NCBI GenBank assembly: GCA_023451825.1
Contig: JAEXYA010000071.1
Coordinates: 1 to 36,675 of the forward strand
Source: Pseudomonadota bacterium
GTDB taxonomy: Bacteria; Pseudomonadota; Alphaproteobacteria; Rhizobiales; Xanthobacteraceae
DNA: 36,675 nucleotides
Reading direction: 5' to 3'
Positions within the stretch are counted from its first letter, which is position 1. Each line of letters begins with the position of its first letter. The notes below the pieces were generated by a model. That model was not told where the DNA came from. It saw only the letters and a list, made by a program, of their open reading frames with translations, and did not search any database. Both the position numbers and the translations under genes were made by a program. Of this stretch, positions 7,378 through 15,472 are shown in pieces.

Positions 7378-10281
7378 ATGTCGCTCGTTCACGAAATCGA
7401 TTACGGCACCCCGAAGTCCAAATCCGAGAAGATGGTGACACTGACCATCGATGGTCAGAGCGTCTCGGTGCCCGAAGGCACCTCGATCATGCGTGCCGCC
7501 ATGGAGATGGGCACGAAAATTCCAAAACTGTGCGCCACGGACATGGTGGATGCCTTCGGCTCGTGCCGCATGTGCCTTGTCGAAGTGGAAGGCCGCGCGG
7601 GCACGCCGGCCTCCTGCACCACGCCGGCGATGGAAGGCCTGGTCGTCAAGACGCAGACCCCGCGCCTGGCTGCGCTCCGCAAGGGCGTGATGGAGCTTTA
7701 TATTTCGGATCACCCGCTCGACTGTTTGACCTGCGCGGCAAACGGCGACTGCGAATTGCAGGACGTCGCCGGTGAAGTCGGCCTGCGCGATGTGCGCTAT
7801 GGCTATGACGGCGACAATCACGTCTTCGCCAAATCCGGCCCCAAGCACACGCACCATTCGCCGGAGTCCTGCGAGAACGATCGCTGGATGGCCAAGGACG
7901 AGTCGAATCCGTACTTCACCTATGATCCCTCCAAGTGCATCGTCTGCTCGCGCTGCGTCCGCGCCTGCGAGGAAGTGCAGGGCACGTTCGCGCTGACCAT
8001 TTCCGGCCGCGGCTTCGACAGCCGCGTCTCGCCGGGGATGAGTGAGTCATTCCTCGGTTCGGAATGCGTGTCCTGCGGCGCCTGCGTGCAGGCCTGCCCG
8101 ACCGCGACGCTCACCGAGAAGGCAGTCATCGATATCGGCCAACCCGAACATTCCAAGGTCACGACCTGTGCCTATTGCGGCGTCGGCTGCACCTTCAAGG
8201 CGGAAATGCGCGGCGAGGAGCTGGTGCGTATGGTGCCGTACAAGGACGGCAAGGCCAATCGCGGCCATTCCTGCGTCAAGGGCCGTTTCGCCTGGGGCTA
8301 TGCGAACCACAAGGAACGTATCCTCAACCCGATGATCCGCGAGCGTATCGAGGATCCATGGCGCGAAGTGTCGTGGGACGAGGCGTTCAATTTCGCCGCA
8401 GCCAAATTCAAGGGCATCCAGGCCAAGTATGGCAAGGATGCTGTCGGCGGCATCACCTCGTCACGCTGCACCAATGAAGAAGTCTATGTGGTGCAGAAGC
8501 TGATCCGCGGTGGTTTCGGCAACAACAATGTCGATACCTGCGCCCGCGTCTGCCATTCGCCGACCGGCTATGGCCTGTCCTCCACTTTCGGCACCTCGGC
8601 CGGCACCCAGGATTTCGACTCGGTGGAAGACACCGATGTCGTGATGATCATCGGTGCCAACCCGACCGACGGCCATCCGGTGTTCGGCTCGCGCCTGAAA
8701 AAGCGCCTGCGCCAGGGCGCGAAGCTGATCGTCGTCGATCCGCGCCGCACCGATATCGTGCGTTCGGCCCATATCGAAGCTCAGCACCATCTGCCGCTGC
8801 TGCCGGGCACCAATGTCGCCGTGCTCACCGCGATCGCCCATGTCATCGTCACCGAAGGCCTCGTCAATGAGAGCTTCGTGCGCGAACGCTGCGACTGGAG
8901 CGAGTTCGAGGATTGGGCGTCTTTCGTGGCCGAGCCTTCGCGCAGCCCGGAAGCGACCGCCATCATGACCGGCGTCGATCCGAAGGAACTGCGTGCGGCG
9001 GCGCGCCTCTATGCCACCGGCGGCAATGGCGCGATCTATTACGGGCTCGGCGTCACCGAGCACAGCCAGGGCTCCACCACGGTCATCGCCATCGCCAATC
9101 TCGCAATGGCCACCGGCAATATCGGTCGCTCCGGCGTCGGCGTGAATCCGCTGCGCGGCCAGAACAATGTGCAGGGCTCCTGCGACATGGGCTCGTTCCC
9201 GCATGAGCTGCCGGGCTACCGCCATCTGTCCGGCGACGCCGTGCGCGAGCAGTTCGAAGCCATGTGGAATGTGAAGCTCAATCCCGAGCCGGGCCTGCGC
9301 ATTCCCAATATGTTTGACGCTGCCACCGAAGGCACCTTCATGGGCCTTTACGTGCAGGGCGAGGACATCCTGCAGTCCGATCCGAACACGTCGCATGTGG
9401 TGGCGGCGCTGTCGTCGATGGAATGCGTCATCGTGCATGACCTCTTCCTCAACGAGACCGCCAATTACGCCCACGTGTTCTTCCCCGGCTCCACCTTCCT
9501 GGAGAAGAACGGCACCTTTACCAATGCCGAACGCCGCATCCAGCGGGTCCGCAAGGTGATGGCGCCGAAGAACGGCCTGGAAGACTGGGAAGTCACCCTC
9601 GGCTTCGCCAAGGCGCTCGGCTTCGAAATGAACTACACCGATCCGTCGCAGATCATGGACGAGATCGCGGCGCTCACCCCGACCTTTGCCGGCGTCTCCT
9701 ATGAGAAGCTGGAGAAGGAAGGTTCGGTGCAGTGGCCATGCAACGAGAAGCAGCCTCTGGGCACGCCGATCATGCATATGAACGGCTTCGTGCGCGGCAA
9801 GGGCAAGTTCATGCGCACCGAATATATCGCCACCGACGAACGCACGGGGCCGCGCTTCCCGCTGCTGCTCACCACCGGCCGCATTCTCAGCCAGTACAAT
9901 GTCGGCGCGCAGACGCGGCGCACCGACAATGTGGTCTGGCATGAGGAAGACCGGCTGGAAATGCATCCGCATGACGCCGAACAGCGCGGTGTCCGCGAGG
10001 GTGACTGGGTCAAGCTGCAGAGCCGCGCCGGCGAAACCTCGTTGCGTGCGTTGATCACCGAGCGCGTGGCGCCGGGCGTGGTCTATACGACCTTCCATCA
10101 CCCGACCACGCAGGCCAATGTCATCACCACCGACTTCTCGGACTGGGCCACCAATTGTCCGGAATACAAGGTGACGGCGGTGCAGATCTCGCCGTCCAAC
10201 GGTCCGTCGGAATGGCAGAAGGAATATGAGGAGCAGGCCCGCCAGTCGCGCCGTATCGCGCCGCTGGAGGCCGCTGAGTAA
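7378..10281 (+). CDS. fdsA: NAD-dependent formate dehydrogenase, catalytic alpha subunit (Mo-bis-MGD)
   Basis: A 967-aa enzyme that oxidises formate to CO2 at a molybdenum bis-MGD centre. In order: an N-terminal [2Fe-2S] ferredoxin domain (CATDMVDAFGSCRMC), a His-Cys [4Fe-4S] site (HPLDCLTCAANGDC), two ferredoxin-type [4Fe-4S] motifs (CIVCSRCVRAC and CVSCGACVQAC), the Fe4S4 motif C264-AY-C267-GVG-C271 with C299, then the molybdopterin domain. The predicted Mo ligand is C392, followed by the catalytic H393 (CARVCHSP), so this is a cysteine enzyme, not a selenocysteine one. The molybdopterin dinucleotide-binding domain lies at the C-terminus (about 840-950). Close in length to FdsA of Rhodobacter capsulatus. 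AGGAG lies just upstream of the ATG. It has no Tat signal and should be cytoplasmic. Confidence 0.97.
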   Translation: MSLVHEIDYGTPKSKSEKMVTLTIDGQSVSVPEGTSIMRAAMEMGTKIPKLCATDMVDAFGSCRMCLVEVEGRAGTPASCTTPAMEGLVVKTQTPRLAALRKGVMELYISDHPLDCLTCAANGDCELQDVAGEVGLRDVRYGYDGDNHVFAKSGPKHTHHSPESCENDRWMAKDESNPYFTYDPSKCIVCSRCVRACEEVQGTFALTISGRGFDSRVSPGMSESFLGSECVSCGACVQACPTATLTEKAVIDIGQPEHSKVTTCAYCGVGCTFKAEMRGEELVRMVPYKDGKANRGHSCVKGRFAWGYANHKERILNPMIRERIEDPWREVSWDEAFNFAAAKFKGIQAKYGKDAVGGITSSRCTNEEVYVVQKLIRGGFGNNNVDTCARVCHSPTGYGLSSTFGTSAGTQDFDSVEDTDVVMIIGANPTDGHPVFGSRLKKRLRQGAKLIVVDPRRTDIVRSAHIEAQHHLPLLPGTNVAVLTAIAHVIVTEGLVNESFVRERCDWSEFEDWASFVAEPSRSPEATAIMTGVDPKELRAAARLYATGGNGAIYYGLGVTEHSQGSTTVIAIANLAMATGNIGRSGVGVNPLRGQNNVQGSCDMGSFPHELPGYRHLSGDAVREQFEAMWNVKLNPEPGLRIPNMFDAATEGTFMGLYVQGEDILQSDPNTSHVVAALSSMECVIVHDLFLNETANYAHVFFPGSTFLEKNGTFTNAERRIQRVRKVMAPKNGLEDWEVTLGFAKALGFEMNYTDPSQIMDEIAALTPTFAGVSYEKLEKEGSVQWPCNEKQPLGTPIMHMNGFVRGKGKFMRTEYIATDERTGPRFPLLLTTGRILSQYNVGAQTRRTDNVVWHEEDRLEMHPHDAEQRGVREGDWVKLQSRAGETSLRALITERVAPGVVYTTFHHPTTQANVITTDFSDWATNCPEYKVTAVQISPSNGPSEWQKEYEEQARQSRRIAPLEAAE

Positions 10282-10283
10282 AG

Positions 10284-11150
10284 ATGGTCGAGCCGGTCCG
10301 CAAAGCTGTCCGCAAGGTCTGGCGCCGCAACGGCGTCAGCGAGGGCGTGCGCGCGGTGCCGGAAGAGACCGCGTTGGCGATTACCTATAATGGCGGCACC
10401 TATGCCGTCATGATGGGGACACCGCAGGACTACAAGGACTTTGCCTATGGCTTCAGCCTGAGCGAAGGCGTCGTCGGCTCCATCGACGAGATCGAAAGCT
10501 TTGAGGCTGTCGAATTCGATGATGGTGTCGAGTTGCGGATGTGGCTGGCCTCTGAGAAAGCCGAGAGCATCAGCGCGCGGCGCCGGCAGATCGCCGGCCC
10601 TACGGGCTGCGGCCTATGTGGCATCGACTCGATCACCGAAGCGGTGAAGCCCGCTGCGGTCGTGGCGTCCGGTGGTTCGTTTTCCTTCGATGAGATCATG
10701 ACTGCAATGGATGCGCTGGCACCGTTGCAGAAGATCAATGTCGAGACCCGTGCGGTGCATGCCGCGGCGTTCTGGATGCCGGAGCAGGGCATTGTCGCCT
10801 TGCGCGAGGATGTCGGTCGCCACAACGCGCTCGATAAGCTTGCGGGTGCACTGGCACAGGCGAAGGTCGATACCCGACAGGGTATGGTGCTGTTGACCAG
10901 CCGCGTCTCGGTCGAAATGGTTCAAAAGACCGCTGCGATCGGGGCGCCGCTGATGGTCTCGGTTTCGGCACCGACGGCATTAGCCATCCGTATGGCGGAA
11001 GCTGCAGGCATCACACTGGCCGCGATTGCGCGGTCGGATGGTTTTGAAGTTTTTACACATCCTGGTCGCGTGCTTGCGCACGAGACCGCGGATGAAGCAG
11101 GGCAAGAGCATGGACACCCACACGACCACCCACGCACCGTCGTCGCCTGA
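10284..11150 (+). CDS. fdhD: FdhD/FdsC sulfurtransferase for formate dehydrogenase maturation
   Basis: A 288-aa FdhD-family protein. It relays sulfur from a cysteine desulfurase to the molybdenum cofactor so that Mo gains its sulfido ligand, without which formate dehydrogenase is inactive; it also binds bis-MGD. The active-site pair is C109-GL-C112 in TGCGLCGID. Other family motifs are present: TALAITYNGG near the start, REDVGRHNALDKLAG and LLTSRVSVEMVQK in the middle, and SAPTALAIRMAEAAGITLAA near the end. It begins 2 bases after the fdsA stop, in the position called fdsC in fdsGBACD operons. The His/Asp-rich C-terminal tail (EHGHPHDHPR) is encoded in the part that overlaps fdsD by 41 bases. 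Confidence 0.95.
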   Translation: MVEPVRKAVRKVWRRNGVSEGVRAVPEETALAITYNGGTYAVMMGTPQDYKDFAYGFSLSEGVVGSIDEIESFEAVEFDDGVELRMWLASEKAESISARRRQIAGPTGCGLCGIDSITEAVKPAAVVASGGSFSFDEIMTAMDALAPLQKINVETRAVHAAAFWMPEQGIVALREDVGRHNALDKLAGALAQAKVDTRQGMVLLTSRVSVEMVQKTAAIGAPLMVSVSAPTALAIRMAEAAGITLAAIARSDGFEVFTHPGRVLAHETADEAGQEHGHPHDHPRTVVA

Positions 11151-11349
11151 ACGACTGATCTATATGGCCAACCAGATCGGCGATTTCTTCAAGAGCCAGG
11201 GCCACGACCATGCCGTGGCCGGCATTGCCGAGCACATCAAGAAATTCTGGGATCCGCGCATGCGGAAGAAGATCTTTGAGCACATCGACAATGGCGGAGC
11301 CGGGCTGAACCCGAATGTGCTGGAAGCGATTACGTCGCTGAAGAAGTGA
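11110..11349 (+). CDS. fdsD: NAD-dependent formate dehydrogenase, delta subunit
   Basis: A 79-aa protein matching the small FdsD family: SPERLIYMANQIGDFFKSQG, then a central helix and FWDPRMRKKIFEH. In Rhodobacter capsulatus FdsD belongs to the FdsABGD complex and is needed for full activity; it carries no cofactor ligands here. ATG 11110 lies inside the end of fdhD, giving a 41-base overlap in another frame. Upstream in-frame codons reach back to 11026 but the family similarity begins only at SPERL, so the internal ATG is preferred. It is the last gene of the operon, and a palindromic repeat begins 4 bases after its stop. Confidence 0.9.
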   Translation: MDTHTTTHAPSSPERLIYMANQIGDFFKSQGHDHAVAGIAEHIKKFWDPRMRKKIFEHIDNGGAGLNPNVLEAITSLKK

Positions 11350-11353
11350 CTAT

Positions 11354-11476
11354 GTCGTCCCGGCGAACGCCGGGACCCATACACGCTGGAGAATTGTTGA
11401 AGCGCAGTCGATGTGGCTCTGCCCGAGCCAATCCACGCTCTCGGAGGCTATGGGTCCCGGCGTTCGCCGGGACGAC
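11354..11476. repeat. Palindromic intergenic repeat (GTCGTCCCGGCGAACGCC family)
   Basis: GTCGTCCCGGCGAACGCCGG... at 11354 is the reverse complement of ...CCGGCGTTCGCCGGGACGAC ending at 11476, with a further CCCATA / TATGGG extension. Each arm is itself a hairpin (CCCGGCG AA CGCCGGG). Such copies are common in Bradyrhizobium-type genomes. It fills the gap between convergent fdsD and the BolA gene and may act as a two-way terminator. Confidence 0.88.
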
Positions 11477-11509
11477 AGTTTGAGCCGGGACGACAGGCCA
11501 CCGACAAAC

Positions 11510-11782
11510 TCAGCCCGCTTCCGCCACCGTCTGCGCCTTCACCGCCAGCGCATGCACCGTCCCGGCAAGTTCCGCGGCCAGCACGCCATTCACCATCCGG
11601 TGCCGGTCGATCCGGCTCTTCCCTTCGAAGGCCTGCGACACAATATTGACCCTGAAGTGGGTTTCACCCTCAGGGCGATGGCCCATGTGACCGGCATGCA
11701 GATGCGATTCATCGGTCACGGTCAGGCTGGCCGGCGCGAAAGCATCCGTCAGCTTCTTTGTGATGTTATCTTTCATGGTCAT
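11510..11782 (-). CDS. bolA: BolA family protein
   Basis: A 90-aa single-domain BolA protein. The conserved pieces are a central HLHAGHMGH loop, THFRVNIVSQAFEGKSRIDR, HRMVNGVLAAELAG and the C-terminal VHALAVKAQT. BolA proteins work with monothiol glutaredoxins and bind or pass on [2Fe-2S] clusters; some also bind DNA and affect the cell envelope. The conserved His residues of the loop and of VHAL are candidate cluster ligands. It is divergent from the J-domain gene, with 130 bases between them that must hold both promoters. M1 and M3 are both possible starts. The family call is secure; the exact cellular role is not. Confidence 0.92.
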   Translation of the reverse strand: MTMKDNITKKLTDAFAPASLTVTDESHLHAGHMGHRPEGETHFRVNIVSQAFEGKSRIDRHRMVNGVLAAELAGTVHALAVKAQTVAEAG

Positions 11783-11912
11783 GATGACCGGCTTAGCGGC
11801 TCAGGCCGCGGGCGTCCATCTCTTGGCGTCCATGGTGATGTCGTGACCGCCTGTGAGGGTAATCCGAATGTCAAGACTTGAAGCTTTTTGCATTGCGTTG
11901 TCATAGTCAGCC

Positions 11913-12560
11913 ATGCCCATCGACTCATCCAAATTCTTCGACAGTATCCGCATCAAGCCGAACAAGCTGAGCGCGAAGCAGCAGGCCGCTGCCCGCGAGG
12001 CCTCGGTCATGTGCGAGTGGCCCGAATGCAAGAACAAGGGCCCGCACCGCGCCCCCAAGGGCCGCGCGCAGGACAAGGAATACTGGCATTTCTGCCTGAA
12101 CCACGTCCGCGAATACAATCAGGGCTACAACTTCTTCCAGGGCATGGCCCCGGATGCCGTTGCCAGTTACCAGAAGGACGCGCTGACCGGCCACCGCCCC
12201 ACCTGGTCGATGGGCGCCAATGGCTCCAAGGGCAAAGGCAAGTCGGGCGCAGCCAATCTCGACGGCGCGGTCGATCCGTTCGCCATGTTCGACGAGATGA
12301 ACGGCCTCGGCCGTGGTCGCCGCCGCGCCCAGGCCGAAGCGCCGAAGCCGGAAGAGCGCAAGGTCATGAATGCCGAGCGCAAGGCGCTCCAGGTCATGGG
12401 CCTCGGCCCCTCGGCCACGCTGGATGACGTCAAGGCCAAGTACAAGGCGCTGGTGAAACAGCACCACCCCGATGCCAATGGCGGCGACCGCTCCACGGAA
12501 GACCGCCTGATCGAGGTCATCAAGGCGTATAATTACCTCAAAACGGTGATCCGGGCTTAG
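11913..12560 (+). CDS. J-domain protein with C-terminal J domain and cysteine-containing N-terminus
   Basis: A 215-aa protein. The last ~65 residues form a J domain (ALQVMGLGPSATLDDVKAKY, then KALVKQHHPDANGG) with the HPD motif at 185-187, which stimulates the ATPase of DnaK. The N-terminal ~100 residues carry C34-x4-C39 (CEWPEC), C61 and nearby histidines (WHFC.NH), possibly a small zinc site. The middle (about 105-150) is low-complexity and Gly/Lys-rich. There is no G/F region or DnaJ zinc finger, so this is a class C J protein and not the general DnaJ. Genes of this type lie next to bolA and cobS in other Rhizobiales (from memory); here cobS is 11 kb away. Client proteins are unknown. Confidence 0.88.
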   Translation: MPIDSSKFFDSIRIKPNKLSAKQQAAAREASVMCEWPECKNKGPHRAPKGRAQDKEYWHFCLNHVREYNQGYNFFQGMAPDAVASYQKDALTGHRPTWSMGANGSKGKGKSGAANLDGAVDPFAMFDEMNGLGRGRRRAQAEAPKPEERKVMNAERKALQVMGLGPSATLDDVKAKYKALVKQHHPDANGGDRSTEDRLIEVIKAYNYLKTVIRA

Positions 12561-12595
12561 GCTCCGGCTTGGGTGGCCCCGCCACCCACTCCCAC

Positions 12596-12710
12596 CCTCA
12601 TCCTGAGGAGCCGCGCAGCGGCGTCTCGAAGGATGGCCGCGGGGCTCAGAGCCCGGCCAACTCATGGTTCGAGACGGCGCTTCGCGCCTCCTCACCATGA
12701 GAGACTGAGT
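12596..12710. repeat. Palindromic intergenic repeat (CCTCATCCTGAGGAG family)
   Basis: CCTCATCCTGAGGAGCCGCG at 12596 and GGTTCGAGACGGCGCTTCGC... onwards to about 12710 are the two halves of a long imperfect inverted repeat (CGTCTCGAAGGATG / CATGGTTCGAGACGGCG). The type is frequent between genes in Bradyrhizobium relatives. It separates the J-domain gene from the L,D-transpeptidase gene. Confidence 0.85.
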
Positions 12711-12845
12711 GGCCTCCCGCGCACTCACCTCCCATTAACCATCCCGGCCGTCCCCAGCCTCTCCGCCGCAATTCCGCCCGGCGTCAAATCTTCAATCTCT
12801 ATTGACCATCGCCGGAATGGAACCCGACGCTCACATCCGGTTGTG

Positions 12846-12874
12846 TTGCGGGGCAGGGGCCTTAAGGCTAATAT
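12846..12874 (+). promoter_or_regulatory. Candidate promoter of the L,D-transpeptidase gene, with a dyad at the start site
   Basis: TTGCGG (12846-12851), a 17-base spacer, then TAATAT (12869-12874). A perfect dyad AATTAG-GA-CTAATT (12884-12897) lies about where transcription would begin and could be a repressor site. This is by consensus match only. Confidence 0.42.
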
Positions 12875-12935
12875 TTCGGAAGGAATTAGGACTAATTTGT
12901 CCGCATTCCTGGGGTGTCGGTGACCCGCCGGCTGT

Positions 12936-12939
12936 GGAG
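12936..12939 (+). promoter_or_regulatory. Ribosome-binding site supporting a TTG start at 12947
   Basis: GGAG lies 7 bases before TTG 12947. Starting there gives a compact lipoprotein signal peptide (MINRSLVRVL...LLAGC). The upstream GTG codons at 12914 and 12920 would lengthen the N-region by 9-11 residues and have poorer ribosome-binding sites. Confidence 0.45.
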
Positions 12940-12946
12940 TTTCGTC

Positions 12947-14437
12947 TTGATCAATCGCTCGCTTGTTCGCGTGCTGCTCACCTCGGCCGTGTTGTCGGCC
13001 GGTGCGCTGTTGGCTGGCTGCAATGGCGAGCAGATGTCGCTGGCCAGCAATGCCAAGGCCAACAAGCCGATCCCGGAAAAGATGCTGGCCGAAATGGCCG
13101 CCAAGGACATGGACCCGCAGTCGCCGCTGCTGGTCCGCATCTTCAAGCAGGAAGCCGAGCTTGAAGTCTGGAAGCAGACGCGCAACGGCCAGTTCGCGCT
13201 GCTGAAGACCTATCCGATCTGCCGCTGGTCGGGCGATCTCGGACCGAAGACCAAGGAAGGCGATCGTCAGGCGCCGGAAGGTTTCTATTCGATCTCGCCG
13301 GGCCAGATGAATCCGCAGTCGTCGTTCTATCTGTCCTTCAATATGGGCTATCCGAACGCCTTCGATAAATCGCTCGGCCGCACCGGCTCGATGCTGATGG
13401 TGCATGGCGATTGCTCGTCGCGCGGCTGCTACGCCATGACCGACGAGCAGATGTCAGAAATCTATTCCTTCGGCCGCGAGAGCTTCTTCGGCGGCCAGCG
13501 CGCCTTCCAGGTGCAGGCCTATCCGTTCCGCATGACGCCGGTGAACATGGCGCGTCATCGCAGCAATCCGAACATGCCGTTCTGGAAGATGATCAAGGTC
13601 GGCTACGACCATTTTGAGGTGACGAAGCAGGAGCCGAAGGTCGAGTTCTGCGAGCAGCGCTACGTGTTCGATCCGGCGGTGCCGAATGCCTCGCCGACGC
13701 GCCCGGCGATGTTCAATGCCGCGGGCAAGTGCCCGGTCTATGAGGTGCCGGCCGAGATCGCGGACGCCGTCCGCGCCAAGGAAGCGGCCGACGATGCGAA
13801 GACGGCCGAACTGATCAACAAGGGCACGCCGATGGCCCAGCGCCGCCCGGATATCGATGGCGGCATGAATCGCATCTTCGCCTCGAAGATTCCGGAGGGC
13901 TCCACCGGCCTGTCCGAGCCGGATCTGCCGGGCTCGCAGAGCGTCGCCTATGCGCGCGCGCCGGGCACGATCCCGCCGCATGTGAATCCGCCGAAGGCGA
14001 CCGCGATGGCGACGGCTTCGCCGTCTTTTGCAGCTTCGATGTTCTCGAATTCGGATGAAACGGCTGCTCCTGCTGCGCCCGCCGCCGAAGCCACCACGCG
14101 CGTCGCGTCGGCCTCGTCGAATGGCGGCTTCTTCAGCAATCTGGCCAAGAAGGTCGGCATGGGTGGCGACGACACCACCGCGACCGCGACGCCGGCACCA
14201 GCGCCTGCTGCCGCGCCGACTGCTGCAGCGAAGGCGAGGGCCCCGGCCGCTGCCGCAAAGTCTGCACCGATGCCTGCTGCGAAACCTGCTCCGGCAACTG
14301 CCGTTGCCACCGCCCGTCCGCCGCTGAAGCCGACGGTCGTGGCCGAGCCTGCTGCACCAGCGGCCTCGTCGATGTCGGGCGCTGCTCCGGTCGTCTCCGG
14401 CAATTCCTTCGACAGCCGTTTCTCGATTGCACGCTGA
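12947..14437 (+). CDS. YafK-type L,D-transpeptidase (YkuD fold) lipoprotein with Ala/Pro-rich tail
   Basis: About 496 aa. The N-terminus is a lipoprotein signal peptide ending in the lipobox LLAGC, with lipidated Cys25, so the protein is anchored on the periplasmic side. The YkuD-type catalytic domain covers about residues 55-240, with the active-site motif HGDCSSRGCYAM (catalytic Cys in the RGC part and an upstream His). YafK/ErfK-type enzymes make or cut L,D linkages in peptidoglycan or attach proteins to it; E. coli YafK (DpaA) cleaves the bond between Braun lipoprotein and peptidoglycan. From about residue 325 the sequence is low-complexity, Ala/Pro/Lys-rich and probably unfolded. Monocistronic and flanked by palindromic repeats. 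The domain call is secure; the choice between synthesis and cleavage is open. Confidence 0.88.
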   Translation: MINRSLVRVLLTSAVLSAGALLAGCNGEQMSLASNAKANKPIPEKMLAEMAAKDMDPQSPLLVRIFKQEAELEVWKQTRNGQFALLKTYPICRWSGDLGPKTKEGDRQAPEGFYSISPGQMNPQSSFYLSFNMGYPNAFDKSLGRTGSMLMVHGDCSSRGCYAMTDEQMSEIYSFGRESFFGGQRAFQVQAYPFRMTPVNMARHRSNPNMPFWKMIKVGYDHFEVTKQEPKVEFCEQRYVFDPAVPNASPTRPAMFNAAGKCPVYEVPAEIADAVRAKEAADDAKTAELINKGTPMAQRRPDIDGGMNRIFASKIPEGSTGLSEPDLPGSQSVAYARAPGTIPPHVNPPKATAMATASPSFAASMFSNSDETAAPAAPAAEATTRVASASSNGGFFSNLAKKVGMGGDDTTATATPAPAPAAAPTAAAKARAPAAAAKSAPMPAAKPAPATAVATARPPLKPTVVAEPAAPAASSMSGAAPVVSGNSFDSRFSIAR

Positions 14438-14441
14438 ATTC

Positions 14442-14527
14442 GTAGGATGGGTTGAGCGTAGCGATACCCATCACCGCAAGCGCCGGTGTCTATGGTGATG
14501 GGTATCGCTGCGCTCAACCCATCCTAC
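14442..14527. repeat. Palindromic intergenic repeat (GTAGGATGGGTTGAGCG family)
   Basis: GTAGGATGGGTTGAGCGTAG... (from 14442) and ...CTGCGCTCAACCCATCCTAC (to 14527) are reverse complements over more than 30 bases, with GGGTATCGCT-type inner arms. It fills the 94-base gap between the convergent L,D-transpeptidase and MgtC-family genes, where it can form a strong hairpin on either strand. Confidence 0.88.
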
Positions 14528-14531
14528 ATCT

Positions 14532-15236
14532 TCACTTCATCTCAGCCGGCCGATCCTTCACCCGCGTCACCACCGTCACGCTGCGCACGCCATCAAGCTC
14601 CTGCAGCTTGTCCGGGTATGTCGCGATATCCTGCGACGATACCTTGCTGAGCAGGATCGACAGCTCGTCGATCCCTTCAGGAGCGCGGCTCTCCACCAAA
14701 AATCGTTTCACCTGACTAGGCCGCAGCGTCAGCGTCTCGCGCAGCAGCTCCGGCGTCAGCGCGTTGCTCTCGACGTCCACCTTCAGCATGCAGGTCTGGC
14801 TACGCGAGCGATAGGCCTGCTCCAGCGGCTTCATGCCGGCGAGGATGAGAAGGATGATCACCGTGGACGCGCCCGCCGCGAGATAAAGCCCGCCGCCGAC
14901 CGCGAGCCCGATCGCAGCCACGGTCCATATGCTCGCGGCAGTCGTCAGTCCCTTGACGATCTCGCCACGCACCAGGATTGCGCCCGCGCCGAGAAAGCCG
15001 ATGCCCGACACCACCTGTGCCGCGATACGCGAGGGATCGAGCACCACGTGATCATGCGTGAGGATGTTGGTGAAACCATATTGCGAGACCAGCATGATCA
15101 GGCAGGAGCCAACGCAGACCAGCATATGGGTGCGAATGCCCGCCGCCCAAAGCAGCCGCTCGCGCTCGAAGCCGATGAGGCTGCCGAGCGCGGCGGCGGA
15201 GAGCAGGCGGATCATGAGTTCAGTGTCGGATAGCAT
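14532..15236 (-). CDS. MgtC/SapB family inner-membrane protein
   Basis: A 234-aa protein. The N-terminal ~140 residues are hydrophobic with about four or five membrane segments and the MgtC signature pieces: LGSLIGFERERLLWAAGIRT, QVVSGIGFLGAGAILV, and KGLTTAASIWTVAAIGLAVG. The C-terminal ~85 residues form a soluble ACT-like domain (TCMLKVDVES...VRSVTVVTRVK). MgtC-type proteins help bacteria cope with low Mg2+ and, in pathogens, inhibit the F1Fo ATP synthase; the role in a free-living alphaproteobacterium is not known. ATG 15236 is chosen over a start 33 bases upstream because the family begins at MLSDTELMIRLL and GAGGGG lies just before it. No MgtA gene or Mg2+ leader is seen nearby. Confidence 0.9.
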   Translation of the reverse strand: MLSDTELMIRLLSAAALGSLIGFERERLLWAAGIRTHMLVCVGSCLIMLVSQYGFTNILTHDHVVLDPSRIAAQVVSGIGFLGAGAILVRGEIVKGLTTAASIWTVAAIGLAVGGGLYLAAGASTVIILLILAGMKPLEQAYRSRSQTCMLKVDVESNALTPELLRETLTLRPSQVKRFLVESRAPEGIDELSILLSKVSSQDIATYPDKLQELDGVRSVTVVTRVKDRPAEMK

Positions 15237-15472
15237 CTGGGACCCCTCACGCGTGCGGGAAGATGGCAACGATGCGGAGCAGAGGCAAGTTTCGGTTTTA
15301 TCGTGGCGATGGGCGCTCTCGCCCGGATATCGCCTGTTTACGGTCCGCGACGGAAATCTTTCTGGACGTGTCAGCGAAATTAATGAAAACTACCCAAGGT
15401 TGTTTCATTGGCGATGATTTCGTATGTCGATTTTCGCCGGTCGCTTTGGATGATGAGTTGCAGGTCCGTAAA

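Noticed and set aside
8461..10101. Long open frame antisense to fdsA
   Set aside because: It is an artefact of G+C-rich third codon positions in fdsA; its composition (Arg/His/Ala-rich) is not protein-like and it has no ribosome-binding site.
11354..11476. CRISPR-like or insertion-sequence end
   Set aside because: The inverted repeat has no regular spacers, transposase gene or target-site duplication that I can see; it is a palindromic intergenic repeat.
13948..14517. Ala-rich frame antisense to the L,D-transpeptidase tail
   Set aside because: It only reflects the repetitive Ala/Pro codons of the low-complexity tail and runs into the palindromic repeat.
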